In this document: positions 7,967-16,483 of the stretch, piece after piece
Layout of the letters: each line of letters starts with the position of its first letter
Numbering within the stretch: the stretch's first letter is position 1
Source: Actinotalea caeni
Lineage (GTDB): Bacteria; Actinomycetota; Actinomycetes; Actinomycetales; Beutenbergiaceae
NCBI RefSeq assembly: GCF_009733795.1
Contig: NZ_WNXX01000017.1
Coordinates: 1 to 64,000, forward strand
Reading direction: 5' to 3'
DNA: 64,000 bases
The notes under the pieces: generated by a model
Seen by the model: the letters and a program-made list of their open reading frames with translations, nothing else
What the model was told of the DNA's origin: nothing
The model's database searches: none
Position numbers and translations under genes: made by a program

Positions 7967-9382
7967 ATGCCGCACCACGACCTCGTCATCATCGGCACCG
8001 GCTCGGGCAACTCGCTGATCACACCCGACCTGGAGGGCCTGGACATCGCGATCGTCGAGGAGGGCCGGTTCGGCGGCACCTGCCTCAACGTCGGCTGCAT
8101 CCCCACGAAGATGCTTGTGGTGCCGGCCGACCGCGTCGTCGAGGCCGCCGACGCCGCCCGGCTGGGCGTCACGTTCGCGCCGCCCCACGTCGACTGGCCG
8201 GCGATCCGCGACCGCGTGTTCGGGCGCATCGACCCGATCGCGACCGGGGGCGAGGCCTACCGGCGCTCGCAGGACTTCGTGACGGTCTACGACCAGCACG
8301 CCGAGTTCGTCGGCGAGCGCACGCTGCGGCTGGCGGACGGCACCGAGGTCAGCGGCGACCACGTCGTCGTCGCGGCCGGCTCCCGTGCGCAGGGGCTGCC
8401 GGTGCCGGGGCTCGAGCACCCCGACCCGGCCCGTGGCCTGCACACCTCCGACACGATCATGCGCATCGACGCGCTGCCGCCCCGGATGCTGGTGCTCGGC
8501 GGCGGGTACGTCGCGTGCGAGCTCGCGCACGTGTTCTCGGCCTACGGCGTCGCGATCACCCAGGTGCAGCGCTCCGACGTGCTGCTCACGCGGGAGGAGC
8601 GCACCGTCTCCGAGGCCTGCACCGCGGCCGCGCGCCGCCGCTACGACCTGCACACCTCCACGACGGTCACGGCCGCCGAGCACGTCGACGGCGTCTGGCG
8701 GGTGTCGGTGCTCGGTGCCGACGACCGCACCGAGGTGCTGGAGGCCGAGATGGTGCTGCTCGCCGTCGGTCGCGTCCCGAACGGCGACCGGCTCGCCGTC
8801 GAGCGCGGCGGGATGGAGGTCGACGAGCACGGCTACGTCGTCGTCGACGACCACCAGCGCACGACGGCGCCCGGCACCTGGGCGCTCGGCGACGTCTGCT
8901 CCCACTGGCAGCTCAAGCACGTGGCCAACCACGAGGCCCGGGTGGTCGCGCACAACCTCGAGGTCACCCTCGGCCGGCGGGACGGGCAGCTGCAGCGCGC
9001 CGACCACCGCTTCGTGCCGCACGCCGTCTTCGGTCACCCGCAGGTCGCGTCGTTCGGCCCGACGCAGCAGCAGCTCGCCGCGTCGGGCACCGCGTTCGTC
9101 ACCCACACCCAGCGCTACGGCGACGTCGCGTACGGCTGGGCGCTGGAGGACCTCGACGGCTTCGTCACGGTGCACGCCACCCCGGAGGGGCAGGTGCTCG
9201 CCGCGCACTGCGTGGGGGCGATGTCGTCGAGCATCGTGCAGACGCTCGTGCACGCGGCCAGCTTCGGGCAGCCGGCGCACGAGGTCGCGCGCGGCCAGTA
9301 CTGGATCCACCCCGCGCTCGCCGAGGTCGTCGAGAACGCGCTGCTGGGGCTGCCGACGTCGGAGGCGCGCGGCAGCATGTGA
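7967..9382 (+). CDS. mtr: Mycothione reductase
   Basis: Mtr keeps mycothiol reduced: it uses NADPH and FAD to reduce mycothiol disulfide (mycothione) in the cytoplasm. The 471-residue protein is a class I pyridine-nucleotide-disulfide oxidoreductase: FAD-binding GTGSGN at about 10-15, redox disulfide in GGTCLNVGCIPTKM (about 37-50), NADPH-binding GGGYVACE (about 177-184), FAD-binding ALGDV near 308, and the C-terminal dimerisation domain with HPxLAEVVENALLG carrying the catalytic His. The spacing and the SGNSLI N-terminus match mycothione reductases rather than lipoamide dehydrogenases. The downstream MmcQ-like and glycosyltransferase genes follow closely and are probably cotranscribed. Confidence 0.9.
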   Translation: MPHHDLVIIGTGSGNSLITPDLEGLDIAIVEEGRFGGTCLNVGCIPTKMLVVPADRVVEAADAARLGVTFAPPHVDWPAIRDRVFGRIDPIATGGEAYRRSQDFVTVYDQHAEFVGERTLRLADGTEVSGDHVVVAAGSRAQGLPVPGLEHPDPARGLHTSDTIMRIDALPPRMLVLGGGYVACELAHVFSAYGVAITQVQRSDVLLTREERTVSEACTAAARRRYDLHTSTTVTAAEHVDGVWRVSVLGADDRTEVLEAEMVLLAVGRVPNGDRLAVERGGMEVDEHGYVVVDDHQRTTAPGTWALGDVCSHWQLKHVANHEARVVAHNLEVTLGRRDGQLQRADHRFVPHAVFGHPQVASFGPTQQQLAASGTAFVTHTQRYGDVAYGWALEDLDGFVTVHATPEGQVLAAHCVGAMSSSIVQTLVHAASFGQPAHEVARGQYWIHPALAEVVENALLGLPTSEARGSM

Positions 9383-9385
9383 CGC

Positions 9386-9751
9386 ATGAGCACGCCACGC
9401 CCGGACGTCCCCGAGGAGATGCTCGAGCGCCTCGACGCGATCCTCGCCGACCTGCCCGAGACCTACCGCGAGGACGCGTGGGTCGGGCAGCGCTGGCGGG
9501 TCGGGACCGCCACGGTCGTCCACGTGTTCGGTGGCGAGGACCAGCTGTTCCGGATCGTGTTCCGGGGCGAGCCCGACGAGGTCGCCGCCTTCGAGCACCT
9601 CGGGCCGCCCTACTTCCGGGCGGGCTGGGGCGAGAACGTCATCGGGATGGTCGTCGACGAGACGACGGACTGGGCGGAGGTCGCCGAGCTCGTCACCGAC
9701 TCCTACCGCATCCAGGCGCCCGCTCGGCTGGCCGAGAGGCTGGTGACATGA
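9386..9751 (+). CDS. MmcQ/YjbR family protein
   Basis: This 121-residue protein matches the MmcQ/YjbR fold, a double-wing DNA-binding-like domain (ETYREDAWVGQRWRVGTATVVHVF..., ...LGPPYFRAGWGENVIGMVV...). Its molecular function is not established. It starts three bases after the mtr stop, and its own TGA overlaps the ATG of the next gene (ATGA), so translational coupling is likely across the three genes. Confidence 0.78.
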   Translation: MSTPRPDVPEEMLERLDAILADLPETYREDAWVGQRWRVGTATVVHVFGGEDQLFRIVFRGEPDEVAAFEHLGPPYFRAGWGENVIGMVVDETTDWAEVAELVTDSYRIQAPARLAERLVT

Positions 9752-10977
9752 GCCGTTACCTCCTCGCGCTCACCGACGCCGGCGGCACCGTGCCGCCCGA
9801 GCTGGGCGTCGCGCGCCGGCTGCGCTCCCGGGGCCACCGCGTCACCGTGCTGTGCGACGCCTCGATGGCGGCCGCCGCGGAGCGCACGGGCGCCGACGTG
9901 CGGACCTGGTCGGTCGCGGTCGCACCGTTCGAGGACTGGCGGCTGCGCTCGCCCACCGCGCTCGCGCGGGGCATGGCTGAGGCGATGATCGCGGGCCCCG
10001 CGGCCGGGCACGCGCGCGACACCGCGGCCGCGGTGGCCGAGGTGTCGCCGGACGCCGTCGTCGCCTCGTTCGTCGCGGTCGGCGCGATGATCGCCGCCGA
10101 GGCGGCCGGGCTGCCCTACGCCGTCCTCGTCCCGAACGTGTACTCGCTGCCGGCGCCAGGGCTGCCGCCGTTCGGGCTGGGGCTGCCGCCCGCGCGGGGC
10201 GCGCCGGGCAGGCTCAGGGACCGGGTGCTGTCCGACGCGAGCACGCGCATGCTCGGTCGCTACGCGCTCGAGCCGCTCGACGGCGTCCGCCGCGAGCACG
10301 GGCTCCCGCCGCTGGCGAGCGTGTGAGGTCAGCACCAGCGCGCGCAGCGGCAGCTCGTGCTCACCGCGGCCGCGTTCGACCTGCCGGGCGAGCTGCCCGG
10401 GACCGCGCGCTACGTCGGGCCCGTCCTCGACGACCCGGACTGGGCCGCCGGCGAGGCGTGGACCCCGCCGCCGGGGGAGGGGCCGCTGGTGCTCGTCGCG
10501 ATGTCCTCGACGTTCCAGGACCACGTCGCGTGCCTGCAGCGGGTCGCCGACGCGCTGGCGCAGGCGGGCGTGCGCGGCGTCGTCACCACCGGACCCGCCG
10601 TCCCGCCCGGTGCGGTGCGCGGCAGCGACCGCGTGCAGGTCCTGGCCGCGGCGCCGCACGCCGAGGTGCTGCCGCACGCCGCCGCGGTCGTCACGCACGG
10701 TGGGCACGGCACGGTGATGAAGGCGCTCGCGGCGGGGCTGCCGCTGGTCGTGCTCCCGCACGGTCGCGACCAGGCCGACAACGCGCGACGGGTCGCGCTG
10801 CGCGACGCCGGTGTCACGCTGTCGCGGCGTGCCTCGGCTGCGCGGATCGCCCGCGCCGTCCGTCGGGTGCTCGACGACGGCCGGTACCGCGACGCCGCCG
10901 CGCGCCTCGGCGAGGCGATCCGCGCCGAGGCCGCGACCGACACGCTCGAGGTCGAGCTGGAGAGCCTGGTCGGCTGA
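9748..10977 (+). pseudogene. MGT/UGT-type glycosyltransferase interrupted by an in-frame TGA
   Basis: The two halves together read as one GT1-family, UDP-glucuronosyl/macrolide-type glycosyltransferase of about 409 codons. The N-terminal domain begins MSRYLLALTDAGGTVPPELG; the C-terminal donor domain carries VTHGGHGTVMKALAAGLPLVVLPHGRDQADNARRV. Both halves are in the same frame, and the only break is a TGA at 10324-10326, between ...GLPPLASV and GQHQRAQRQLVLTAAAFD. This is therefore a nonsense change, not a frameshift. No good start or ribosome site precedes the second half. It could be a true pseudogene, a sequencing error or, less likely, read-through. The gene overlaps the MmcQ stop by four bases. 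Confidence 0.8.
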
Positions 10978-10980
10978 TCC

Positions 10981-12015
10981 TCAGGCGGGCGCGATCCCGC
11001 CCGGCAGCGGGGTGGCCTCCTGCGGCACCCGCTCCTCGGGGCGCGGCGGTGGCGGCGGCGTGCCGTCGCCCCACGGGCGGCCGCCGAGCTCCTCGCGGCC
11101 GTGCGGCTCCAGCCACCCGGACAGGTCCGGCCCCTTCGGGACGATGCCGTTCGGGTTGATGTCGGTGTGCACCTCGTAGTAGTGCGACTTGATCTGGAGG
11201 AAGTCGACGGTGTCGCCGAACCCGGGCGTGGTGAACAGGTCGCGTGCGTAGGCCCACAGGGCCGGCATCTCGGTGAGCCGGTTGCGGCTGCACTTGAAGT
11301 GCCCGTGGTAGACCGGGTCGAACCTGACCAGCGTGGTGAACAGCCGCACGTCGGCCTCGGTGATCGTCTCGCCCATGAGGTAGCGGCGGTCGGTCAGCCG
11401 CTCCTCCAACCAGTCCAGCGCGGCGAACAGCCGGTCGTAGGCGGCGTCGTACGCCTCCTGGGAGCCGGCGAACCCGCACCGGTAGACGCCGTTGTTGACC
11501 TCGGTGTAGATGCGCCGCATCACCTCGTCCATCTCCTCGCGCAGCGGCTCGGGGTAGAGGTCCGGCGCGCCCTCGCGGTGGTGGTCGACCCACTCGCTGC
11601 TCATGTCGAGGGTGATCTGCGCGAAGTCGTTGGTGACGACGGCACCGCTGGGGACGTCGACGATCGCGGGCACGGTGATGCCCTTCGGGTAGCCGGGGAC
11701 GCGGCGGTAGTAGGCCTCGGCGAGCCAGTGGATGCCGAGCACGGGGTCGAGCCCGTCGGGGTCGAGGTCGAACGTCCACGACCGCATGTCGTGCGTCGGC
11801 CCGCAGAACGCGATCGAGATGGCGTCCTCGAGCCCGAGCAGCCGCCGCACGATGATCGTGCGGTTCGCCCACGGGCACGCGCGTGCCACGACGAGCCGGT
11901 AGCGGCCCGGCTCGACGGGCCAGCCGTCGGCGGCGTCGCGGGTGATGCGGGACTCGATGTAGGAGGTGTCCCGCGTGTACTCCTGACCGGGAAGGACGTA
12001 GCCGCTGCTTGCCAT
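10981..12015 (-). CDS. Glutathionyl-hydroquinone reductase / Xi-class GST homologue
   Basis: The 344-residue protein has the YqjG/Xi-class layout: an N-terminal thioredoxin-like domain with the catalytic CPWA motif (Cys48 in RACPWANRTIIVR), then a mostly helical C-terminal domain with ...VYRCGFAGSQEAYDAAYDRLF... and ...TEADVRLFTTLVRFDPVYHGHFKCS.... In proteobacteria these enzymes remove glutathione from glutathionyl-hydroquinones. Mycothiol producers usually lack glutathione, so the physiological thiol here is probably different (mycothiol is an inference; mtr is nearby). It has a Pro-rich C-terminal tail. The gene converges on the glycosyltransferase with a three-base gap. Confidence 0.85.
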   Translation of the reverse strand: MASSGYVLPGQEYTRDTSYIESRITRDAADGWPVEPGRYRLVVARACPWANRTIIVRRLLGLEDAISIAFCGPTHDMRSWTFDLDPDGLDPVLGIHWLAEAYYRRVPGYPKGITVPAIVDVPSGAVVTNDFAQITLDMSSEWVDHHREGAPDLYPEPLREEMDEVMRRIYTEVNNGVYRCGFAGSQEAYDAAYDRLFAALDWLEERLTDRRYLMGETITEADVRLFTTLVRFDPVYHGHFKCSRNRLTEMPALWAYARDLFTTPGFGDTVDFLQIKSHYYEVHTDINPNGIVPKGPDLSGWLEPHGREELGGRPWGDGTPPPPPRPEERVPQEATPLPGGIAPA

Positions 12016-12227
12016 GCCGTCAGGCTACGGGCGCAGGCGACCCCACGGCACCTGCCGTGCAGGGGTCGAGGACCGCTCGTCGGGAGCGTGCGGCCCGGCA
12101 CCTCGTCGACGCGGCGCCTGTCGGTCCGGCGGCGCCGGTGGTCCCTCGCCCGCGCCCGGCGTCCGACTCCGCGGCGCGCCGGACCGCCGTCCCGCGGCGG
12201 ACGGCGAGCGCGCAGGAGGATGGTGCC

Positions 12228-13547
12228 GTGAGCCTCCCGCTGATCCCCGCTCCCGCCCGCCTCGACCTGCTCGACGGCGAGCCGTACGAGGTACCGCACG
12301 ACTACTGGACCGCCGGCGCCGGCCCCGAGACCGGCGACGTGCGCTACAGCCTCGAGGTGTCGGCCGAGGGCGGGTTCGAGATCGCCCCGCAGGGCCCGGG
12401 CGGCGACGAGGCCGCGACCGCCACCGTCGTGCAGCTCGTCGAGCTCACGCAGCGGCGTGTGCCTGCGCTGCGCATCGAGGACGCGCCGCGGTACGCGTGG
12501 CGCGGGCTGATGATCGACGTCGCGCGCCACTTCTTCGGCCCCGGCACGCTGCGCAAGGTCATCGACCTCGCGGCGCTCTACAAGCTCAACGTGCTGCACC
12601 TGCACCTCACCGACGACCAGGGCTGGCGCTACGAGGTGCCGAACCGCCCCGAGCTCACCGAGGTGTCGGGCGCGACCGCCGTCGGCGGCTCGGCGGGCGG
12701 CTTCCTCAGCGCGGCCGAGCTCGCCGACCTCACCGCCTACGCCGCCGAGCGTGGCGTCACCGTCGTCGGCGAGATCGACCTGCCGGGTCACACCGGCGCC
12801 GCGCTGCACGCGGTGCCCGGCCTCAATGTCGAGGGCGTCGCGCGCGAGGCCTACACCGGCACCGACGTCGGGCACTCGACCCTGCGGCTCGACCTGCCCG
12901 AGACCGCCGCGTTCCTCGAGGACGCCGTCGGCGCGCTCGTGGCGCAGACCGTCGGCGAGTTCGTGCATGTCGGGGGCGACGAGGTGCGGCTGCTCACACG
13001 CGAGGAGTACCTGGCGTTCGTGCAGCACGTCGAGGCGCTCGTGCTGCGGCTCGGCAAGCGGCCCGTGTTCTGGCAGGAGGCCGCGCCCGCGCTGCAGGAC
13101 ACCCGCTCGGTCGTGCAGCTGTGGGACTCCAACGCCGACCCCGCCGAGGTGGTGGCGGCCGCACGGCGCGGCCACCAGGTGATCCTCAGCCCGGGCAACC
13201 GCACCTACCTCGACATGAAGTACGACGCCGGCACCCGGCTCGGGCTGGACTGGGCGGGCTACGTCGACGTCCGCGACAGCTACGACTGGGACCCGGCCAC
13301 GCTGGTCGAGGGGCTCCCGCCGGAGTCGATCCTCGGGGTCGAGGCCGCGCTGTGGACCGAGACGATCGAGACCGAGGACGACCTCTTCGCGATGCTGCTG
13401 CCGCGACTGCCCGCCGTCGCCGAGGTCGCCTGGTCGGCGCCCGAGGTGCGCGACTGGGAGGCGTTCGCCGAGGACCTCGAGGCGCACGTCGCGCTGTGGC
13501 AGGCGCGTGGTCTCGCTCACACACCCCGTCCGCTGACCGGGACCTGA
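12228..13547 (+). CDS. GH20 family beta-N-acetylhexosaminidase, no signal peptide
   Basis: GH20 enzymes remove terminal GlcNAc/GalNAc by substrate-assisted catalysis. The 439-residue product contains the N-terminal GH20b-like domain (about 1-85) and the catalytic barrel: WRGLMIDVARHFF (about 91-103), HLHLTDDQGWRYE (about 124-136), GEIDLPGHTGA (about 181-191) and the catalytic Asp251-Glu252 pair in HVGGDEV. Trp-containing ends of the barrel (LWDSNADP, EAALWTETI) are present. The GTG at 12228 has AGGAGG eight bases upstream; upstream in-frame codons encode only Arg/Pro-rich noise. No secretion signal is visible, so a cytoplasmic role such as muropeptide or chitobiose recycling is plausible. Confidence 0.9.
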   Translation: MSLPLIPAPARLDLLDGEPYEVPHDYWTAGAGPETGDVRYSLEVSAEGGFEIAPQGPGGDEAATATVVQLVELTQRRVPALRIEDAPRYAWRGLMIDVARHFFGPGTLRKVIDLAALYKLNVLHLHLTDDQGWRYEVPNRPELTEVSGATAVGGSAGGFLSAAELADLTAYAAERGVTVVGEIDLPGHTGAALHAVPGLNVEGVAREAYTGTDVGHSTLRLDLPETAAFLEDAVGALVAQTVGEFVHVGGDEVRLLTREEYLAFVQHVEALVLRLGKRPVFWQEAAPALQDTRSVVQLWDSNADPAEVVAAARRGHQVILSPGNRTYLDMKYDAGTRLGLDWAGYVDVRDSYDWDPATLVEGLPPESILGVEAALWTETIETEDDLFAMLLPRLPAVAEVAWSAPEVRDWEAFAEDLEAHVALWQARGLAHTPRPLTGT

Positions 13548-13582
13548 GCCTCCTGGCGCGTCGGCGGCCCCCGGGCATGCCC

Positions 13583-13588
13583 TAGCCT
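13583..13588 (+). promoter_or_regulatory. -10 box of the aldo-keto reductase gene (leaderless type)
   Basis: TAGCCT ends seven bases before the GTG at 13596. Confidence 0.5.
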
Positions 13589-13595
13589 GCTGCGC

Positions 13596-14453
13596 GTGAC
13601 TTCTACCTTGATCGCCCCCGAGCTGGCACTGCACGACGGCACGACGATCCCGCAGCTGGGCTTCGGCGTCTGGCAGGTCCCCGACGACGAGGCGCAGCCC
13701 GCCGTCGAGGAGGCGCTCCGGGTCGGCTACCGGCTGATCGACACCGCCGCGATCTATGGCAACGAGCGTGGCGTCGGCCGCGCGATCGCCGCCTCCGGGC
13801 TGCCGCGCGAGGACGTGTACCTCACGACCAAGCTGTGGAACGCCGACCAGGGGTACGACTCGGCGATGCGCGCCTACGAGAAGTCCCTCGCGCGGCTGGG
13901 CGTCGACCAGGTCGACCTCTACCTCATCCACTGGGCCGCGCCGCCGCTGGACCGCTACGTCGACGCCTGGAAGGCGCTCGTCGCCCTTCAGGAGCAGGGC
14001 GCCGTCCGGTCGATCGGTGTCTCGAACTTCCACGCCCCGCACCTGCAGCGCATCATCGACGCCACCGGCGTGGTCCCCGTGGTCAACCAGGTCGAGTGCC
14101 ACCCGTACCTGCAGATCGAGCAGCTGCGTGCGTGGAACAGCGCCCACCAGATCGCGACCGAGGCGTGGTCGCCGCTGGGCTCCGGCAAGGGCCTGCTCGA
14201 CGACCCGGTGCTCGCCGAGATCGCCGAGCGTCGCGAGGCGACGCCGGCCCAGGTCGTGCTGGCCTGGCACATCGCGCAGGGCAACGTCGTGATCCCGAAG
14301 TCGGTGACGCCGTCGCGCATCGCCGAGAACTGGGCGGCCCTCGGCGTGCACCTGGAGCCGGAGGACATCGACGCGATCGAGGCGCTGGAGCGCGGCGAGC
14401 GCACCGGCGGCGACCCCGACACCGCCGCCTTCGCGAGCCCGACCCCCGAGTGA
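13596..14453 (+). CDS. Aldo-keto reductase (2,5-diketo-D-gluconate reductase-like)
   Basis: The 285-residue protein is an NADPH-dependent aldo-keto reductase of the AKR5 type. The catalytic tetrad is complete: Asp49, Tyr54 (DTAAIYGNE), Lys79 (TTKLWN) and His112 (YLIHW). The family signatures SIGVSNF, NQVECHPYLQ and IPKSVTPSRIAENW (cofactor phosphate binding) are present at their usual places. The substrate is not predictable beyond small carbonyl compounds. It ends before a perfect hairpin shared with the convergent mannosyltransferase gene. Confidence 0.93.
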   Translation: MTSTLIAPELALHDGTTIPQLGFGVWQVPDDEAQPAVEEALRVGYRLIDTAAIYGNERGVGRAIAASGLPREDVYLTTKLWNADQGYDSAMRAYEKSLARLGVDQVDLYLIHWAAPPLDRYVDAWKALVALQEQGAVRSIGVSNFHAPHLQRIIDATGVVPVVNQVECHPYLQIEQLRAWNSAHQIATEAWSPLGSGKGLLDDPVLAEIAERREATPAQVVLAWHIAQGNVVIPKSVTPSRIAENWAALGVHLEPEDIDAIEALERGERTGGDPDTAAFASPTPE

Positions 14454-14482
14454 CGACGGGCGGGCCCTGCACCCGCCCCGCC

Positions 14483-14521
14483 GCTGCTGCCGTCCTGGGT
14501 CAGACCCAGGACGGCAGCAGC
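14483..14521. terminator. Bidirectional terminator overlapping the end of the mannosyltransferase gene
   Basis: A perfect 18-bp inverted repeat (14483-14500 and 14504-14521) with a three-base loop. One arm codes for the last residues (LLPSWV) of the leftward mannosyltransferase, and the loop holds its stop codon. Confidence 0.85.
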
Positions 14522-16395
14522 ATGTGCAGCCGCCAGAACCAGTACGGCACCCACTGCCCGGTCCAGATCGGCCAGTAGAACGCCGACACCAGCAGCGCGG
14601 CCACCACGAGCGCGGCCGCGGCCCAGATGCCCGGTCGGCGCTCGCGCAGCGGTACCGAGCGCGGCCCCACCAGCTCGCCGATCCCGTAGGTGAGCGCGAG
14701 CACGACGTACGGCACGAACGCGACCGCGTAGAACGTGAAGATCGTGCGGTGGGAGTAGGCGAACCACGGCAGGTAGCCGCCCGCGTAGCCGGCGAGGATC
14801 GCCCAGGCCCGCCAGTCGTGCCGCCGGAACGCCGCCCACAGCACCAGCAGCAGCGCGAACGCGGCGCCCCACCAGATCACCGGGTTGCCGACCGAGAGGA
14901 TCGCGCCCGCGCAGCGATCGGCGCCGCACGTCTGCCACGCGCCGTCGGTCTCCTCGACCGAGCGCCACGCGAACGACGTCGGCCGGAGCTGGATCAGCCA
15001 GCCCGCCGGGTGCGACTGGTAGGTGTGCTCGCTCGTGAGGTTGTTGTGGAAGTCCCACATCCGCAGGTGGTACTCCCACCAGGAGTTCAGCCAGTCCGGC
15101 ATCCACGGACGCTCGGGCTGCTCGGCCGCCGCGTTGGTGGTCGCCGCCCACTGCCGCATGTAGCCGTCGGTGGTCGCCCACCACGGCAGCCACGTGAGCA
15201 CGTAGGTGAGGGCCGCGACCGGGACCGTGAGCAGGAAGGCGGGCACGCCGTCGCGCAGCGCGCCCGCGCCGACCCAGTAGCGGACCCCGACGGCGCGGCG
15301 CGCCGCGATCGTCCACGCCACCACCAGCAGCCCGAACGCGGCGAGGAAGTAGATGCCGGACCACTTGACGCCGCAGGCGAGCCCGAGCGCCACGCCCGCG
15401 ACCAGCAGCCACGGGCGGAACCCGACACGCGGCCCCCACGGGTCGTCGTAGCGGCCCTCCTCGGCGAGCTCGACGGCGGCCGCCGCGGCCAGCCGGCGCC
15501 GGTAGGAGTCGCGGTCGACCAGCACCGCCACGAACGCGACCAGGGCCCAGAACGACAGGAAGACGTCGAGGATCGAGATCCGGGACATCACGAGGTGGTT
15601 GCCGTCGATCGCCAGCAGCAGGCCGGCGGTCGCGCCGAGCGTCGTCGAGGCGAACAACCGACGCGCGGCACGCACGAGCAGCAGCACCGACAGCGCGCCG
15701 ACGACGGCGGCCGCGACACGCCACGACACCGGGTCGTTCGGGCCGAGCAGCCGCATCCCGGCGGCGATCATCCACTTGCCGACCGCGGGGTGGACGACGT
15801 AGTCGGCCTCGGTGCTGAGCTGGGAGTAGTCGCCGGCGGCGAACCGCTCGTTGGGCTGCCGGCTCTCGTCGCCGACCTCGTACTCGACCCAGTCGCCCTC
15901 GTAGCCGAGCTGCAGCAGCGACAGCGCCTGCTTGACGTAGTAGGTCTCGTCGAACACGAGTCGTCCGGGGCGTCCCAGGTACAGCAGCCGCAGCACCGCC
16001 GCGACCGCCGTGACGAGCAGGGTGACGACCCAGCCGGTGACGGCGGAGCCCGGCACCGGTCGCACGAGCCGGGACAGCAGGTCGGTCTCGATCTGCGTCC
16101 GGGTGCGCCCGGCGGTGACGACCGCCGGCGCCGCGAGCCGCTGCCGCAACGAGCCGAGGAGGTCCCGGGGGCGGCGCGGGGCGCTGGTGCGCGTGTGGCG
16201 GCTGACGCCGACGCGGCGGCGCACGGGGGGCGAGGCGGTCGCCTCGGGGGTCGTGGTCACGTCGGTCGCGAGACCGGTGTCGGTGCGCGTGCTCGGCGCG
16301 CCCGCGGCGGTTGCTCCCGCGCTCCCGCCGCCGTCGGGTTGCGGGGCCCACGCCTCGTCGGGGGACGCACGCACGTCGTCGTCGGCTCCCCTCAC
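14500..16395 (-). CDS. pmt: PMT-family protein O-mannosyltransferase (GT39)
   Basis: This integral membrane enzyme transfers mannose from polyprenyl-phosphate-mannose to secreted proteins as they are exported. The product of about 631 residues has a disordered N-terminal cytoplasmic region, about eleven hydrophobic helices, and the GT39 catalytic Asp-Glu in the first external loop (RLVFDETYYVKQA). Other family blocks are VHPAVGKWMIAAGM, SRISILDVFLSFW and KWSGIYFLAAFG. The C-terminal four-helix part matches bacterial Pmt (YxPWFxYSHRTIFTFYAV...). The GTG at 16395 is chosen because the minus-strand -10 box TACACT lies seven bases upstream; further upstream the frame runs into the neighbouring terminator. 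It often sits next to rsmI in actinomycetes; here one gene (DoxX) separates them. Confidence 0.92.
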   Translation of the reverse strand: MRGADDDVRASPDEAWAPQPDGGGSAGATAAGAPSTRTDTGLATDVTTTPEATASPPVRRRVGVSRHTRTSAPRRPRDLLGSLRQRLAAPAVVTAGRTRTQIETDLLSRLVRPVPGSAVTGWVVTLLVTAVAAVLRLLYLGRPGRLVFDETYYVKQALSLLQLGYEGDWVEYEVGDESRQPNERFAAGDYSQLSTEADYVVHPAVGKWMIAAGMRLLGPNDPVSWRVAAAVVGALSVLLLVRAARRLFASTTLGATAGLLLAIDGNHLVMSRISILDVFLSFWALVAFVAVLVDRDSYRRRLAAAAAVELAEEGRYDDPWGPRVGFRPWLLVAGVALGLACGVKWSGIYFLAAFGLLVVAWTIAARRAVGVRYWVGAGALRDGVPAFLLTVPVAALTYVLTWLPWWATTDGYMRQWAATTNAAAEQPERPWMPDWLNSWWEYHLRMWDFHNNLTSEHTYQSHPAGWLIQLRPTSFAWRSVEETDGAWQTCGADRCAGAILSVGNPVIWWGAAFALLLVLWAAFRRHDWRAWAILAGYAGGYLPWFAYSHRTIFTFYAVAFVPYVVLALTYGIGELVGPRSVPLRERRPGIWAAAALVVAALLVSAFYWPIWTGQWVPYWFWRLHMLLPSWV

Positions 16396-16402
16396 GGCCA
16401 CG

Positions 16403-16408
16403 AGTGTA
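16403..16408 (-). promoter_or_regulatory. -10 box of pmt (leaderless type)
   Basis: TACACT on the minus strand ends seven bases before the GTG at 16395. It decides the start codon among three in-frame GTGs. Confidence 0.5.
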
Positions 16409-16439
16409 GGTGGCGGTCGCGGCCGCGGCCTGGCACCGA

Positions 16440-16473
16440 CGAGCCCCCGGCACCTGTGGGTACCGGGGGCTCG
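16440..16473 (-). terminator. Terminator of the DoxX gene
   Basis: An 11-bp stem (CGAGCCCCCGG with CCGGGGGCTCG) and a 12-base loop start 11 bases after the DoxX stop codon. Confidence 0.75.
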
Positions 16474-16483
16474 GGAGGCAGGG

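Noticed and set aside
10324-10326. TGA as a selenocysteine codon in the glycosyltransferase
   Set aside because: The site is not an active-site Cys position of GT1 enzymes, and no selenocysteine-type context is evident. A nonsense change or error is simpler.
12009-12227. N-terminal extension of the GH20 enzyme from ATG 12009
   Set aside because: It overlaps the divergent GST-like gene start and encodes Arg/Pro-rich noise; AGGAGG fixes the start at 12228.
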